Below, in pieces: positions 1 through 9,650 of a stretch of 12,434 nt of DNA (the stretch's first letter is position 1; each line of letters begins with the position of its first letter). Source of the DNA: Acephala macrosclerotiorum. Its lineage: Eukaryota; Ascomycota; Leotiomycetes; Helotiales; Mollisiaceae. The notes under the pieces are model-generated. The model worked only from the letters and a program-made list of their open reading frames with translations. It ran no database searches and had not been told where the DNA came from. The position numbers were made by a program, and so were the translations under genes. The DNA lies in contig MU119929.1 in NCBI GenBank assembly GCA_014904845.1, positions 1 to 12,434 on the forward strand, given 5' to 3'.

Positions 1-115
1 TTTTGGCGCCTTTAAACTGCATGCCAATAGCAATACCACGTTGATATGGAGTAAGCTCATGGTTAAATTGCCTATTCCCAGAGGAATTGCCTAAAAGAGT
101 GCGTTCAAGTGGCAT
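1..115 (-). CDS. Probable Tc1/mariner-type transposase, N-terminal 38 residues, cut by window edge
   Basis: Reading the minus strand from the ATG at 113-115 gives 38 codons without a stop, open to the window edge. The start reads MPLERTLLGN and is followed by the segment ELTPYQRGIAIGMQFKGAK. Charged E-L-T-x-x-x-R-G-x-x-x-G-M followed by G-A-K is the usual opening of the first DNA-binding helix-turn-helix in fungal Tc1/mariner-like transposases, which bind their terminal inverted repeats before the DDE catalytic domain cuts. The HTH remainder and the catalytic domain lie outside the window, so activity cannot be judged. The 5' side (116 onward) contains the CG-rich GCGCGTGGCGCG stretch and should hold the element's end, but I could not fix a terminal repeat or TA target duplication. 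The family call is from motif memory; a pogo-type element or an unrelated HTH protein remains possible. Confidence 0.5.
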   Translation of the reverse strand, partial: MPLERTLLGNSSGNRQFNHELTPYQRGIAIGMQFKGAK

Positions 116-1042
116 TTTAGTGTGTAGAAGAGAAGAGAGTAGAAAGCGCGTGGCGCGTTTTTACGCGTTTTCGCTTAATTGGCTCAGACTCATGACGCGG
201 CACTGTAGATGGAATGCGGTGATTTCGTATCCCGTTTCGATGCTTTGCACGTGAAATTATCTTGATCTTCTTGGGACATAAATCTCTTGTGCACAAGAGC
301 GTTAAGGGATCTACTAGAAGGAGCAAGTAGATAGTATATCAAAATACGATATCCCTTAGTGCTCCCTCTCGGCTAGCGTTAGCTTGACCGATGCTCCCGA
401 TTCGGCACCTCCCTCGCAACGATACGTATTGATTTAAATAACAAACCTTCTGTCAGATGAGTAGCCGGTTTACCTTATAGAAGCAATACATAATGTAGCT
501 TGTCCCTTGCCCTTAGAGTACTCCTGAAATTACGAATGCCCATCTGCCCGTTCAAAAATCACACACATACTTGTGGTTTTATAAGAGACTTCTAAAGGAA
601 GTCTCCGACTTTTGCTAGTAATTTCTATTCATCTTAGTTTCTCTCAGTCTTTTTTTATTTTTTTTTACCTTCGTGGAGAATCTCCTTTTTTCGTACTACT
701 CTAAGCGAGCTAGGCTACGGATTGGGGGAAAATGAAGCTATTCCCACACCGAAAATTCAAAAATCTATCTTATTCATCATTCTTACATGCGCTGGCGCTG
801 CAACTGAAGCGCAAATATCAACTTTGGAGGACAGTTACATTTGGTTGAGCTCGCTCAAGCCACAAATAAGCAACTCCCCTCGATCTCCCCTAAACAGCCA
901 AGCTTCAGGGCCCCACATTTCGGCCGCCCGGCCTGACTCACTCTGAAGCTCGCCTCGCCTATCAACTTCAAAGAAGACTAGTAGCACATATATCCTCACA
1001 TTTTCCCGAATCGTGACTCTCACTCCTCACCTCCACACCAAC
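116..1042. other. Gene-free region: transposon flank and upstream region of the deaminase gene
   Basis: No convincing gene is seen. The first part (116 to about 300) is probably the left transposon's non-coding end, with a CG-rich stretch at about 147-176. A nested hairpin follows at 303-358. T-rich tracts at about 650-690 and CT-rich DNA up to the ATG at 1043 (CTCACTCCTCACCTCCACAC at 1019-1038) look like an ordinary fungal promoter and leader. A 38-codon reading frame starting at ATG 732 and stopping at 848 could be an upstream ORF if transcription starts that early, but nothing supports its translation. Confidence 0.5.
303..358. repeat. Nested inverted repeat (double hairpin)
   Basis: TAAGGGAT at 303-310 is exactly complementary to ATCCCTTA at 351-358. 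Inside it, ATCTACT at 309-315 pairs exactly with AGTAGAT at 326-332 around a 10-base loop. The outer and inner arms share two bases (309-310), so both stems cannot form at full length together. The position just outside the transposase fragment suggests an element end or the remains of a small inverted-repeat element, but no function is shown. Confidence 0.5.
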
Positions 1043-2896
1043 ATGGCCAGCCCAAGTGCATCACACGACGGCCCAAACCGAGAAAGCGCCTCGGTTCAAG
1101 ACTTCTTCAAAAAGCGCTCGGCCCTCATCTCAAAAGAAGATGAACAAAGAAGCGGTAACTCAAACCTTTACAAACCAGTTCGGACTTTCAATTGACACAA
1201 ATATCAGATCATGAATTCCGACAATCTCTCTCCCCAATCGCCAAACAAGCCGACACCATCGTAGCCAAAATCCGGCTCGCCGAGCACCAAACCATCTGGT
1301 CTTCCTCAACCTCAACATCCTCATCCAATGACCCTTCTCTGCAATCCGAAGAGCTCTACCCAGGAATGATCTTCAACTCTGCCAAAAATCACATGGAGAA
1401 CACCAAACTCTGGAAAATCGTCTCACGCATGCCCAAAGGAGCATTACTTCATTGCCATCTGGGTGCTATGGTTGATCTAGAATGGGTCTTCAGTGAAGCT
1501 ATTAACACGCCTGGAATGGTTATCCATGCTCCTGCTGCGTTGGACAGCGAGGAGGTGAAAGAGAAGGGGACGTTGAAGATTGAGTTCTCGACGAAGCCAA
1601 AGGTGGGAGGGAAGAGTATCTGGTCACCTGATTATGAACCAGAGTCAAAAATTCCCCTTAAAGAAGCAGCGGATGCATTCCCAGGAGGCAAAAATGAGTT
1701 CTTGGCATGGATCAAGGAACGATGCTCGATTACCCAGTCCGAGTCGGTACAGCATCATCTAGGAGTAGATGACATCTGGAAGAAGCTGCAGGCTGCATTT
1801 GTGCTCATCACTCCCGTCGTCTTCTATGAACCCATCACGAGGAAGTTCCTGAGACAATTCCTGAAGACATGTCATGAAGATGGGGTAAAGTGGGTGGAGA
1901 TGAGGGGGATGACACGAAGCTTCAGACTTGAAGGACAGGAAGAATTGACAGAGAACCGACTAACACTTGCTGGAATCATGCACGAGGAGATCGAGAAGTT
2001 CAAAGCCAGCCCCGAAGGAAAGGGGTTCTGGGGATGCAGAAAAATTTGGGATTGTCTTCGCAGTTTCACTACAGAAGACATCATCACAGGTATATCATCA
2101 CCAACAGCTTCCAAGTCTCTGCTAACCAACCCCCTATAGACATGAAAATCTGCATCGAAGCCAAGAAACTGTACCCAGACCTAATCTCAGGCTACGACCT
2201 CGTCGGCCCCGAAGATCTCGGCCGTCCCCTCCATGACCTAACCCCCGAACTAATCTGGTTTCAAGAACGCTGCGCCGCAGAAGGAGTCAACATACCCTTC
2301 TTTTTCCACGCCGGCGAATGTCTCGGCCACGGCGACTCTACAGACCAGAATCTCTACGACGCCATACTTTTCGGAACTCGAAGAATTGGTCATGGATTCT
2401 CATTGTATAAGCATCCATTGCTGATCGATATGGTGAAGGAGAAGCAGATTATGATTGAGAGTTGTCCGATTTCAAACGAGGTGTTGAGATACTCGGCTAG
2501 TATTTTGAGCCATCCACTGCCAGCACTTTTGGCGAGGGGGGTGAAGGCGGCTTTGTCCAATGATGATCCTGCTTTGATGGGTCAGGGGACTTCGGGGATG
2601 AGCCATGATTTCTGGCAGGCGTTGCAGGGATGGGAGAATTTGGGTTTGGCGGGACTGGTAAGTCACTCGCCAAAAGACTGTCAACGCAAGTTGCTGACCA
2701 GAAAATTCAGGGCTCTCTCGCTCAAAACAGTGTTCGCTGGTCTGCATTCGAAGACCAAACTCAAGAGCAATGGGATCAAGACATCTCCACTGCCCTGACC
2801 GGCTCCAGCATCCGCGCAAAATACCTCCAAGAATGGAACCGCGAATTCGAACAATTCTGCGAATGGATCGTGGGCGAGTTCGGCAACATCGTCTAA
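1043..2896 (+). CDS. ADGF/ADA2-family adenosine deaminase, 4 exons, 565 aa
   Basis: This enzyme is predicted to deaminate adenosine (and possibly deoxyadenosine) to inosine in purine salvage. I join 1043-1154, 1208-2089, 2140-2657 and 2711-2896. The three introns are 53, 50 and 53 nt, start GTAACT, GTATAT and GTAAGT, and carry TTGAC, GCTAAC and GCTGAC branch-like sites. The joins are in phase and restore continuous homology (QRS-D-HEFRQ, IIT-D-MKIC, LAGL-GSLAQNSVRW). Active-site motifs are complete: LLHCHLG with H119 and H121, FFHAGE with H388 and E391, RIGHG with H416, and SNDDP with D473 and D474. The spacing H388-E391-H416-D473 equals H356-E359-H384-D441 of human ADA2 as I remember it. The first 40 residues are charged and polar with no signal peptide, unlike secreted animal ADGFs, so a cytosolic enzyme is likely. 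The ATG at 1043 follows ACCAAC. The TAA is at 2894-2896. Confidence 0.93.
1155..1207 (+). other. Intron 1 of the deaminase gene
   Basis: The intron is 53 nt, GTAACT to CAG, with TTGAC ten bases before the acceptor region. It interrupts a codon after its first base (G|AT gives Asp38), joining QRS to HEFRQSLSPIAKQA, which matches the way the family's N-terminal region normally continues. Confidence 0.85.
2090..2139 (+). other. Intron 2 of the deaminase gene
   Basis: The intron is 50 nt, GTATAT to TAG, with a GCTAAC branch site at 2121-2126. It splits the GAC codon for Asp332. Without its removal the frame would end inside the intron at 2139. Confidence 0.88.
2658..2710 (+). other. Intron 3 of the deaminase gene
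   Basis: The intron is 53 nt, GTAAGT to CAG, phase 0, with a GCTGAC branch site about 15 bases before the acceptor. It joins LAGL to GSLAQNSVRW, a conserved stretch of the C-terminal part. Confidence 0.9.
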
Positions 2897-2997
2897 ACAA
2901 CTCCCTTTGATTATCCGAAATTTCCTACGTACTTTCCTTTTGTTTGCACTCTCCAAGAGGATCAGAGTTTAACCTCTCCTCAAATACACTTTTGCAT

Positions 2998-3195
2998 TTC
3001 AACAAGGCGTTCGATTATACTTAGCTGGGCGAAAAGCATTCAACTACCGGGGAGGGGGGGTTGGGTTGGCACTGTTTAACGAGGTGTTTACTCCAAGATT
3101 GGAAAGGATATGGTCTCAACTTATGCAATGGAATTCTGGCGAGCTTCAACACGGTGTTTCAAGGATTTGGAAAATAGGACTTCAACGTGGCGTTT
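2998..3195 (+). repeat. Four dispersed copies of a 14-base motif TTYAACNNGGYGTT
   Basis: The copies are TTCAACAAGGCGTT at 2998-3011, TTTAACGAGGTGTT at 3075-3088, TTCAACACGGTGTT at 3145-3158 and TTCAACGTGGCGTT at 3181-3194. Spacings are 77, 70 and 36 bases. Three copies share a reading frame (Phe-Asn-x-Val/Ala-Phe or Phe-Asn-Lys-Ala-Phe) and the fourth does not. They could be protein-binding sites, the rest of a decayed repeat, or chance. Confidence 0.5.
3049..3069 (+). other. G-rich run, potential G-quadruplex
   Basis: The order is GGGG, A, GGGGGGG, TT, GGG, TT, GG, which allows four G3 tracts with one- or two-base loops. It lies about 155 bases past the deaminase stop codon on the coding strand, so it could fall in or near the 3' end of that transcript. 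Confidence 0.5.
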
Positions 3196-3389
3196 TCATT
3201 TCGGAAGAGAAGAACTTCACATCACGTACTCACATTATAGTACTCTTTATATATCAAACCAAATCGGAGATTTAGAAATGCTTAAAGTCCAGTTAGGACT
3301 TGAGACACTGCGACAAACAAGGAGAGTTTTGTATCTAGATCACAACTTTCCACCCCCGATTAGTCTCTTAAGCACCGTAGAACATTGAG

Positions 3390-3640
3390 CCATTGACGAT
3401 AGAGCTCCTCTCTCCTGTTCTGTCATCCTTCACTTTCCGTTCAAAATTTTCACTGTCAACTCGACAACAACCACTTCCCAGTAAATGATTCCCCACTCTC
3501 AAATTCGTCCCTCGGACTCCCTCTAACAAACTTGATCTAGCCTCTCTAGTGCCTCCACATCACCCCCCACGACCCACCCATCCTCGCAAGCATCTCTGTC
3601 TCTTCACACTTCTTGTCCTCTGGGTAAATTTCGGGAAACC
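3390..3640 (+). promoter_or_regulatory. CT-rich promoter-like tract without a downstream gene
   Basis: The plus strand is strongly pyrimidine-rich over about 250 bases (for example CTCCTCTCTCCTGTTCTGTC near 3405), a composition usual upstream of fungal transcription starts. The first ATG after it (3484) opens only a 14-codon frame. No following coding region is visible on the plus strand. Confidence 0.25.
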
Positions 3641-4928
3641 CTTTTTGTACCCTAGCGCTGGCTTGCCAGACAAGGTCCTGCTAATGAGTCATGAGTTTGT
3701 AGTGAATTGATATGTAGTATTGGAAAGGCAGCTTAAGGCAGCCTGTTTAAACGTCAATTCGCTTTTTAAAAGAACAGCTTGCAAAGGAAGATAAGTTACT
3801 AATTTCACTTAACTGAAACTTAGACTGTCTTCTTGCCTCCACTCATCTCCCAAAGAGTTATTATATAAAATCAAAGATGTGCAGACAAGGACGATGACTA
3901 CCAGTACGTTTTGACCTTGGGATGGTTTCAATGCCACCCAGCCAAGTACTAACTCGGCTCAGTCGCTCTAGGGACTTCCCTCGTCATCCGCAATCATTCT
4001 CAAACAAGCAGCATCAGCTCTGAAATTCTCGCCCATCTATCACTACTGCACTCTCCTAGCCCTTCAACCCACCTCCCTCCTCGTCCAATACCAAGCATTT
4101 CCGCTGTTATGTTTTCATTATCGCTTGCTGGTCGAGATTCGTGGTCGGGGGTGCGTTTATATACCCTCAGTCTCTGAAACCGCCTGCCTGCTCGCTTCTC
4201 TGGCCGCGAGTCAGCGTCAGGCGTAAGGGAATAGAGCCTGGAATTACAAAGGAAAACAGTCATTCTAGATCTTGCCTGGACCTCTAGTAAACTTGGAAGG
4301 AGCGGTGGAGAAGCTATCCCAAAGAGAGGCACCACAATAGTATAAAGCGCTTTCGCACACTACCTGCAGTACGACACCAAGACGAATCTGCTCTGGATAC
4401 AAGGGGTTCGGTATGCTTGGCTGCGCATTCCCTCGGAGGCGACACCGTTGGCTTGCCCATTTCATCTGCTCCCGCCCGTCTCCGCTTGTCATATCCGTAA
4501 CATAAAAGAGAATGGATGCTTGTTGTCATTTTGTTTCGCGTTGTCAACTCTTGGATTCATCACATGTGCTATGATGAAACTCGATCTTGAGTCCTGAAAT
4601 ATGAATATGAATCAAACCCATGCCATTCTGGCGGTCGAATATACTGTAATTGGGTATAAACACTCGAAGTCGCAAAATATGCTACAGATCTCCTCCATCC
4701 CTTCAACTCAGACTACAAAACCAATCCAATCTCCAAAACCATTCATCGTAAGTATATGCAAGAAAGATAAAAATCTAATAATCCAAAGCAGAATCGAACA
4801 CAAAAGCGCAAAATAGCAAAGATAGGTAACCGACTCCTACTCCATCAATGCAAGTACTCGTATACCCAAAAATCAAACGCCGACCTGCCTTGGCAGGGGA
4901 CATCATTACAATCATCTAGGTTGTGGTA

Positions 4929-4946
4929 TCATCTCATCTCATCTCG
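4929..4946. repeat. Short CATCT-type microsatellite
   Basis: The pentamer ATCTC is repeated three times in tandem, preceded by a partial unit, about 120 bases beyond the stop codon of the minus-strand gene. Confidence 0.6.
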
Positions 4947-5064
4947 TAAATGTCGAACGTCGAAATCAACAGTTCGATGTCTGCGGGTCAATCGCAAAAA
5001 TCTCGAATGTAGGTCGCGGCCTCGGGTACCGTGGAATAATATCCAAAGTCGAAAGTCGATCCAG

Positions 5065-7276
5065 TCATAGAAAGCCTCCCTCTCCACCAAAAACACCAAC
5101 ACTTCCCCTCCACCCACACCTCTTATCCCTATTATTCATTTCCGCCGCAGTCCCCGCACCACCCCTCATCGCCATCCCACCCCGCTCCTCATCAGCCCCA
5201 AACTCACTGCTCACCCTGCCACTACCATCACGCCCCGAGCTAGAACTTGCATTAGTTTGTACAAGCAGCAAAGAACTCGTGGAAGACAGACGTTTTGCGA
5301 ACTCTGTGAAGGATAGACGCTTGACGCTTGTACTGCTTCTTCGCTTCTCTTTCGGGTCTGTGGTGTTGGCTCTGAGGTTTTGGTTCGAGCTCGAGGAAGG
5401 GTTCAGGGAGATGTCTTGGAGGGCTGGGACTGCGGTTGTGGATATGGAGCGGGAAGGGAGGGCGAAGGAATTGGGTCGACCTTCGCCGTTTCGGGAGGAG
5501 GTTGTACCTGTTCGTGGTCGGAGGCCGCCGCCTGGTGAGTGACCGTGGAAGGCGGACATGGCTTGTGAGTTTAGGAATGGAATTGGCGGACTTCGAGGAG
5601 CAGGTGAGAGGGGTCTATTTGTTAAGAGAGGTGTCCGCCTTCCAGAGATATAGTCGAGAGCTCGCTGTGCGGGGGTCGGAATAGAGATATCTTCGTCTGA
5701 CATGCCTAATTCGTCTTCGTCATCTGGCTCGCCTTCAGATTCCTCGGATTCTTCTTCTAACCCCCAATCGAGCTTCTCCTTTGTAGGTGATCTGGCGAGG
5801 GCTTTGGCTTGCTTTCGCTCATCAGCTTCGCGCATCAGAGCTTCGAATCGGACTATGCTGCTTATTTTCTCGTCGTCCCTCTCTGCCAGTCGATCGCTAC
5901 CGGGTATGCATCGCATCTGGAATGCTCTGTCCAGAATCGTCTCGCGCGGTCCAGGGGGCGTCGATGCGACCAATGGAGGTGCCACTGCTGATGCTATGCT
6001 ATTGCTCCCCCTCGTATGTGAAGACAACGCAGAAGATCGTCCTTGTGCAGATGTCCACCCCTCAATGAATTGATCACCATATCCAGAAGTCGAAGCAGGC
6101 GATGGCAGATCAGTTGGAAGTGTAGAATAGCTCTGCGGATGCGAGGAAGTGAAGCCCATTGGTGGTTGTGAGCTAGCTTGAGAGGAGAGGTCGGAGCGCC
6201 GCGATCGCAGGCTGGGAGATGGAGAAATCATGGCGGATGGCCTTTCTCGAGGTTGTGGAGCATGGGGATAGGTACTTTGGTGAGATACCCGCTGTTGGAA
6301 TTCCGGCCTGTGCGAACTTGAAGGACTCCTGACATCTCGATTTGCGAATGGATTAGAGAAGTTGAATACTGGACTAATCGGACTGAGCGGCCCTTCCTCA
6401 ACATCGTCCGGTGTTAGCAATGGCTTCAGATTGATCTGCCAATCGTAGATATTGTGTTGCTCTTCAGGTACCATTCGGAAGAGGAGGGTGCTAGAGTATG
6501 CGTCCTTCGATGAAGAGAGTCCACCTGTTCTGCTTGACCTTCGCTTTCGCTGCTTCTCTGTAATCGAGTCGGGCTTGAATTCGAGCATCAAAGTTGGTAA
6601 CGAGGGGCTCTGCTTTCGATGTTGTATTGTCCGTATTTCGCAAGACTTGAAGGCGGACACTGGATGTTGCTGCTGGAATTCCCAGTCGCCCTGCATACGT
6701 TAGACATTAACACGAGGCTGGGATATTCTGTATGCACCTTTGCCTTGTAGATTGTGATGTATAGCTTTTGGCCCTGAGATTCTGGCTGCGAGATGTCCAC
6801 TAAACTCGGTCTTGCAGAAGCTGCCCTTAATCCTCTCCGCGCTGCGGCGCCTCGCCCCAAGTTGTCTGTTTGCTGGTCGTTCTGTTGTTTAGGCGATCCC
6901 GTACCAAGGATAACATATCGAGGCTGAAGAAAAAATTATCAGATGAATCCCGTACGCAGCACAACCTCAATTTACCTTCCACAATGCTCTCCCAATGATG
7001 GTCCCGCGCTCTGGCGGTACTAACAACAAACCTTCCATCAATATCATCTTGCCGTTTGCACGCAGTCCAGCCCCAAAGTCTATCGTCGAAGAATGGAACG
7101 GGATTCCCGAGAAAGTAGGATAAGGAATTAAGAATGATTAAAACATGGTAACCCCAGGTCTTAGAATCCCCAGCCCTGAATTGTACGAAGAATTGGAATC
7201 GAAAGACTCTTCGCCGCTGGTCTCGGATGAAGAATCGATGCCGTTTGTCACGGAATAGAAATGGCTTGGTGGTAGT
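5065..7276 (-). CDS. Conserved fungal protein of unknown function, PH-like N-terminal part and Ser/Pro-rich tail, one frame break
   Basis: Function is unknown. I see exons 7276-6976, 6923-6738 and 6690-5065 (stop at 5067-5065), with introns of 52 and 47 nt starting GTAAAT and GTGCAT. The first exon opens after a TTTCCTAG acceptor and reads KPFLFRDKRHRFFIRDQRRR, then GDSKTWGYHVLIILNSL and PVPFFDDRLWGWTA. There the frame breaks at about 7060: the next conserved segment, ANGKMILMEGLLLVPPERG, is shifted by one base. The exon's 301 nt also only fit the next exon with that shift. RALWK-PRYVILG, KLYITIYKAK, PTLMLEF, STLLFRM and a W-containing helix resemble a PH fold (inference). The large last exon (541 codons) is Ser/Pro-rich with an acidic run (EEESEESEGEPDDEDE), KRLSFTEFAKRL and the tail CGWRGSVGVFGGEGGFL, which I recall as conserved in homologues. 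The upstream start is uncertain. Confidence 0.75.
6691..6737 (-). other. Intron in the PH-like gene (last intron)
   Basis: The intron is 47 nt, GTGCAT to CAG on the minus strand, with a TCTAAC branch site near the acceptor. It is phase 0 and joins LYITIYKAK to GDWEFQQQHP, keeping the predicted beta strands continuous. Confidence 0.8.
6924..6975 (-). other. Intron in the PH-like gene (middle intron)
   Basis: The intron is 52 nt, GTAAAT to TTCTTCAG on the minus strand, with a CTGAT branch-like site. It joins GRALWK to PRYVILGTGSP in phase 0, but only when the exon before it is read in the second of its two frames, after the break at about 7060. Confidence 0.8.
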
Positions 7277-7355
7277 CTAGGAAACAGCACTAGTATCCCG
7301 CATTAGCTAAATGCTCGAAATCTTGAGACGAGAGCCGCCGTTTGCGACAACTCAC

Positions 7356-7716
7356 ATTAACGCAGCGCTGGATATGCACGAACCTTCGAACGTAGAATAG
7401 TAACAGAGAATTATTAAATGCAAAGCAAAAAATAGGCCTTTGCCGGATTGTTGTTGCTTCTCGAGGTTGTTTAGAATCCTAATGCATGGCCGTGTGTGCT
7501 TGGCCGTTCGAAGGCCTCGATCAAAACTCTGCGAGATGCTGGGACGGCGGATGAGTGGCAAGATGTGCGGAGAATTTGACGATTGGAGAGATTCGACCGT
7601 ATGTCGGGATCAGGATTGGCGATGAAGGTTGTACAAGTCTCACTTACAAGGGCTTGGGCCGAATGGGAGGCGAGAGCGGAAAAGGGGGCTTCCCAGACAT
7701 ATGCAACGCTATGCAA
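7356..7716 (-). CDS. Candidate 5' exons of the PH-like gene (weak)
   Basis: The supported part of the gene starts at an acceptor without a Met, so upstream exons must exist. One consistent solution is an ATG at 7716 opening 23 codons (MHSVAYVWEAPF...SAQAL) up to a perfect GTAAGT donor at 7647, then an exon 7478-7356 opening right after a TAG acceptor (DSKQPREATT...RCVN) and ending at a GTGAGT donor at 7355. The 79-nt intron 7277-7355 holds GCTAAT as a branch site. All phases are 0 and agree with each other. Against it, the intron 7479-7647 has no clear branch site and the peptides match nothing I recall. A direct 7647-7277 intron is an alternative. Confidence 0.25.
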
Positions 7717-9219
7717 ACTGTAGATGGAGAGAGCTGCAGGTTATGCATGTAAGATCAGATAATTCATGCACATTCAGATTAAATTTCCTCTTGATCTGTT
7801 CCATCTCACACTTCTCCTCTCCTTCCATGCGGCAAACGGTTCTCTTTTCCTTTTTGATACCCCCTCCCGTGAATTGTCTCAATCGCCTCCACCATCTCAG
7901 ATCTCGGACCGTATCTTTCTTTCTTTTGTTCTTTGTTCCCCACCGCCTTTTTGTTTTCAAACCTGCTCCTCAAATCAAATCACCTCGAGCCTGATGACTC
8001 GAGAAAGCCAGCCCCTCTGATCGCTACCCCTCGTACGTCTTTGACCCACCCCTCAACCTTATCCACGTCCAAATACTGTCGCAATTCCGAGTGGTGTGCC
8101 CAATCACCTGTCCAGATCTTCTTTTTTTTTGGTCTGTAATTGGGTAATCTGGGTGGCGATGTTTAAACAATTAAAAGGCCTTGTAGGTAGTATATCCAAC
8201 ACCACAGGTTGTTTCTGTCCTGCATTAGCGTGTATTGTACATATGAAGCCAGAGCCGGTCACCCACTGTCATTCTGCATTCTGTAGCACCAGCCCGAAAA
8301 GACTAGAATCTGGTGAGCAGAGCATGAACCAAGCCTCATTCATCTGGACAAACACCATCAGGCCTTCCAGGCACTCTCGTGCCAGTCGGCATTTAGCCAT
8401 AGACTTTCCTCAACACCATTACTGTACCACCCCATCTGTACAAACCTTCGCATGAAACCAATTACCCACTCCCGCCCAGGCAGGCATATCAGACCAGGTC
8501 CACGGAAACCCTCCTTGACATGCTTGCTCCCCATGCCGTCAAATACCGCTTCGGCTTTCCTCATCTCCAGAAAATCGAACGATCTCAGGGGCAATTCATC
8601 CCATTCCGGTAACCAGCAAATTTTATTTTCGCCTTCGACTTGACCGATTCTTCATCCCAAATTTCTAGCCTCGGCTCGGCCCCTGAAAATCTTAACTTCG
8701 CTCGTCTACTTTGCCCTGAAAAGGGAAGCCGCTTTCCCACGATTTACTCTTCTTGGTACTAGCCTGCACTGATTCAAAGACGAACCCGACCCGAATCGTT
8801 TCGCGGGCCGTGCCCGAGTCAAGATACACGAGAATGGCTAAGGGCCGATCTCTAAACCTTCAAATCTTCGAACCCTTTTTCGTGGAAGGCAAGGTTTTCG
8901 GGTGCGGCCGCGCCATGTCTTCTAGTCTCTCATGAACTCCGAGTTCTCAAAACTTGTCAGCTGGCGGCGTCATGCCGCGACTCGGTCCAAGTATAACCCA
9001 AATGTACGAGTCAAGTTGAGAACTTCTCGGCGGTATAGCGGGAGAGTGACCAGACAGAGATTCGTGTCCCGATATCCCGCATCCGGCTCTGCAGTCGGAA
9101 CGTGGAAATTCCCCATACCAAACGTCAATGTACGCATGCAATCCAGACTCAGGCTGTTGGCAGATCCAACATGCAAGTCCCTCCTTGTCCGCATACATAC
9201 ATAAAACACACGCTAGCCC

Positions 9220-9237
9220 TGCATAACATGCATAACA
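9220..9237. repeat. 9-base tandem repeat, two units
   Basis: TGCATAACA occurs twice head to tail (9220-9228 and 9229-9237). No function is apparent. Confidence 0.6.
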
Positions 9238-9624
9238 CCCCCATTCCTTTTGAAATTCTCCTCCAAACCCAGTGGAACAGCATACGAGCCAGCCCAGTCA
9301 TCCCAAGACCCGAGAATCTTCCGCGCCGCTCCCCTCTCCAACGCCACGTTTCCAATAAGCGGAAGCCTCCGGATAGTCCAACCCCAAACATCTAAGTCTT
9401 GGCCGCTTGGCACTTTTTCTCGGCCTTGCCCTCCGAAAACGGAATGTTTTCCGCTCACCCTGCCCAACCAACACCACCACGCCTCTCCCCTGAAAACTCA
9501 ACATCGCAACCGATAAGAGGCGTGATGGTGCATTGCTATGCGGCGTCATCAGAACCAATCTTTCTATTGTTTGGGATATTGGCTGAATGCACAATTCTGC
9601 ATGGTGGATAGGAAGGAGGGATGT

Positions 9625-9650
9625 GAGATGTCGGATGCGAGATGTCGGAT
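9625..9650. repeat. 12-base direct repeat, two units
   Basis: GAGATGTCGGAT is present at 9625-9636 and again at 9639-9650, separated by GC. It lies in a purine-rich stretch without a gene. Confidence 0.6.

Larger units (their letters stand above)
2897..5064. other. 2.2-kb gap between convergent genes, no supported gene
   Basis: Open frames here are short, overlap each other on both strands and resemble no family I know. The stretch holds four copies of a TTYAACNNGGYGTT motif (2998-3195), a G-rich run (3049-3069), a CT-rich tract at about 3390-3640 of the kind that precedes fungal transcription starts, an ATGAGTCAT palindrome (3684-3692) and a short CATCT-type microsatellite (4929-4946). A non-coding RNA or a decayed gene is possible, but nothing proves it. 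Confidence 0.6.

Noticed and set aside
732..848. 38-codon frame upstream of the deaminase start
   Set aside because: It could be an upstream ORF, but it is about 200 bases before the start codon and no transcript start can be located, so it is not listed as a gene.
2472..2900. 142-codon minus-strand frame
   Set aside because: It is a shadow of exons 3 and 4 of the deaminase gene and also covers its third intron.
4000..4335. 111-codon minus-strand open frame
   Set aside because: No motif or family resemblance, no promoter-like sequence on that strand, and further frames overlap it at 4265-4547.
5279..6073. Several plus-strand frames of 60-123 codons opposite the PH-like gene
   Set aside because: They are antisense shadows of the large Ser/Pro-rich exon, whose biased codons leave the opposite strand open.
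8096..8455. 119-codon plus-strand open frame
   Set aside because: No recognisable domain, composition like non-coding DNA, and a 78-codon minus-strand frame overlaps its 3' end.
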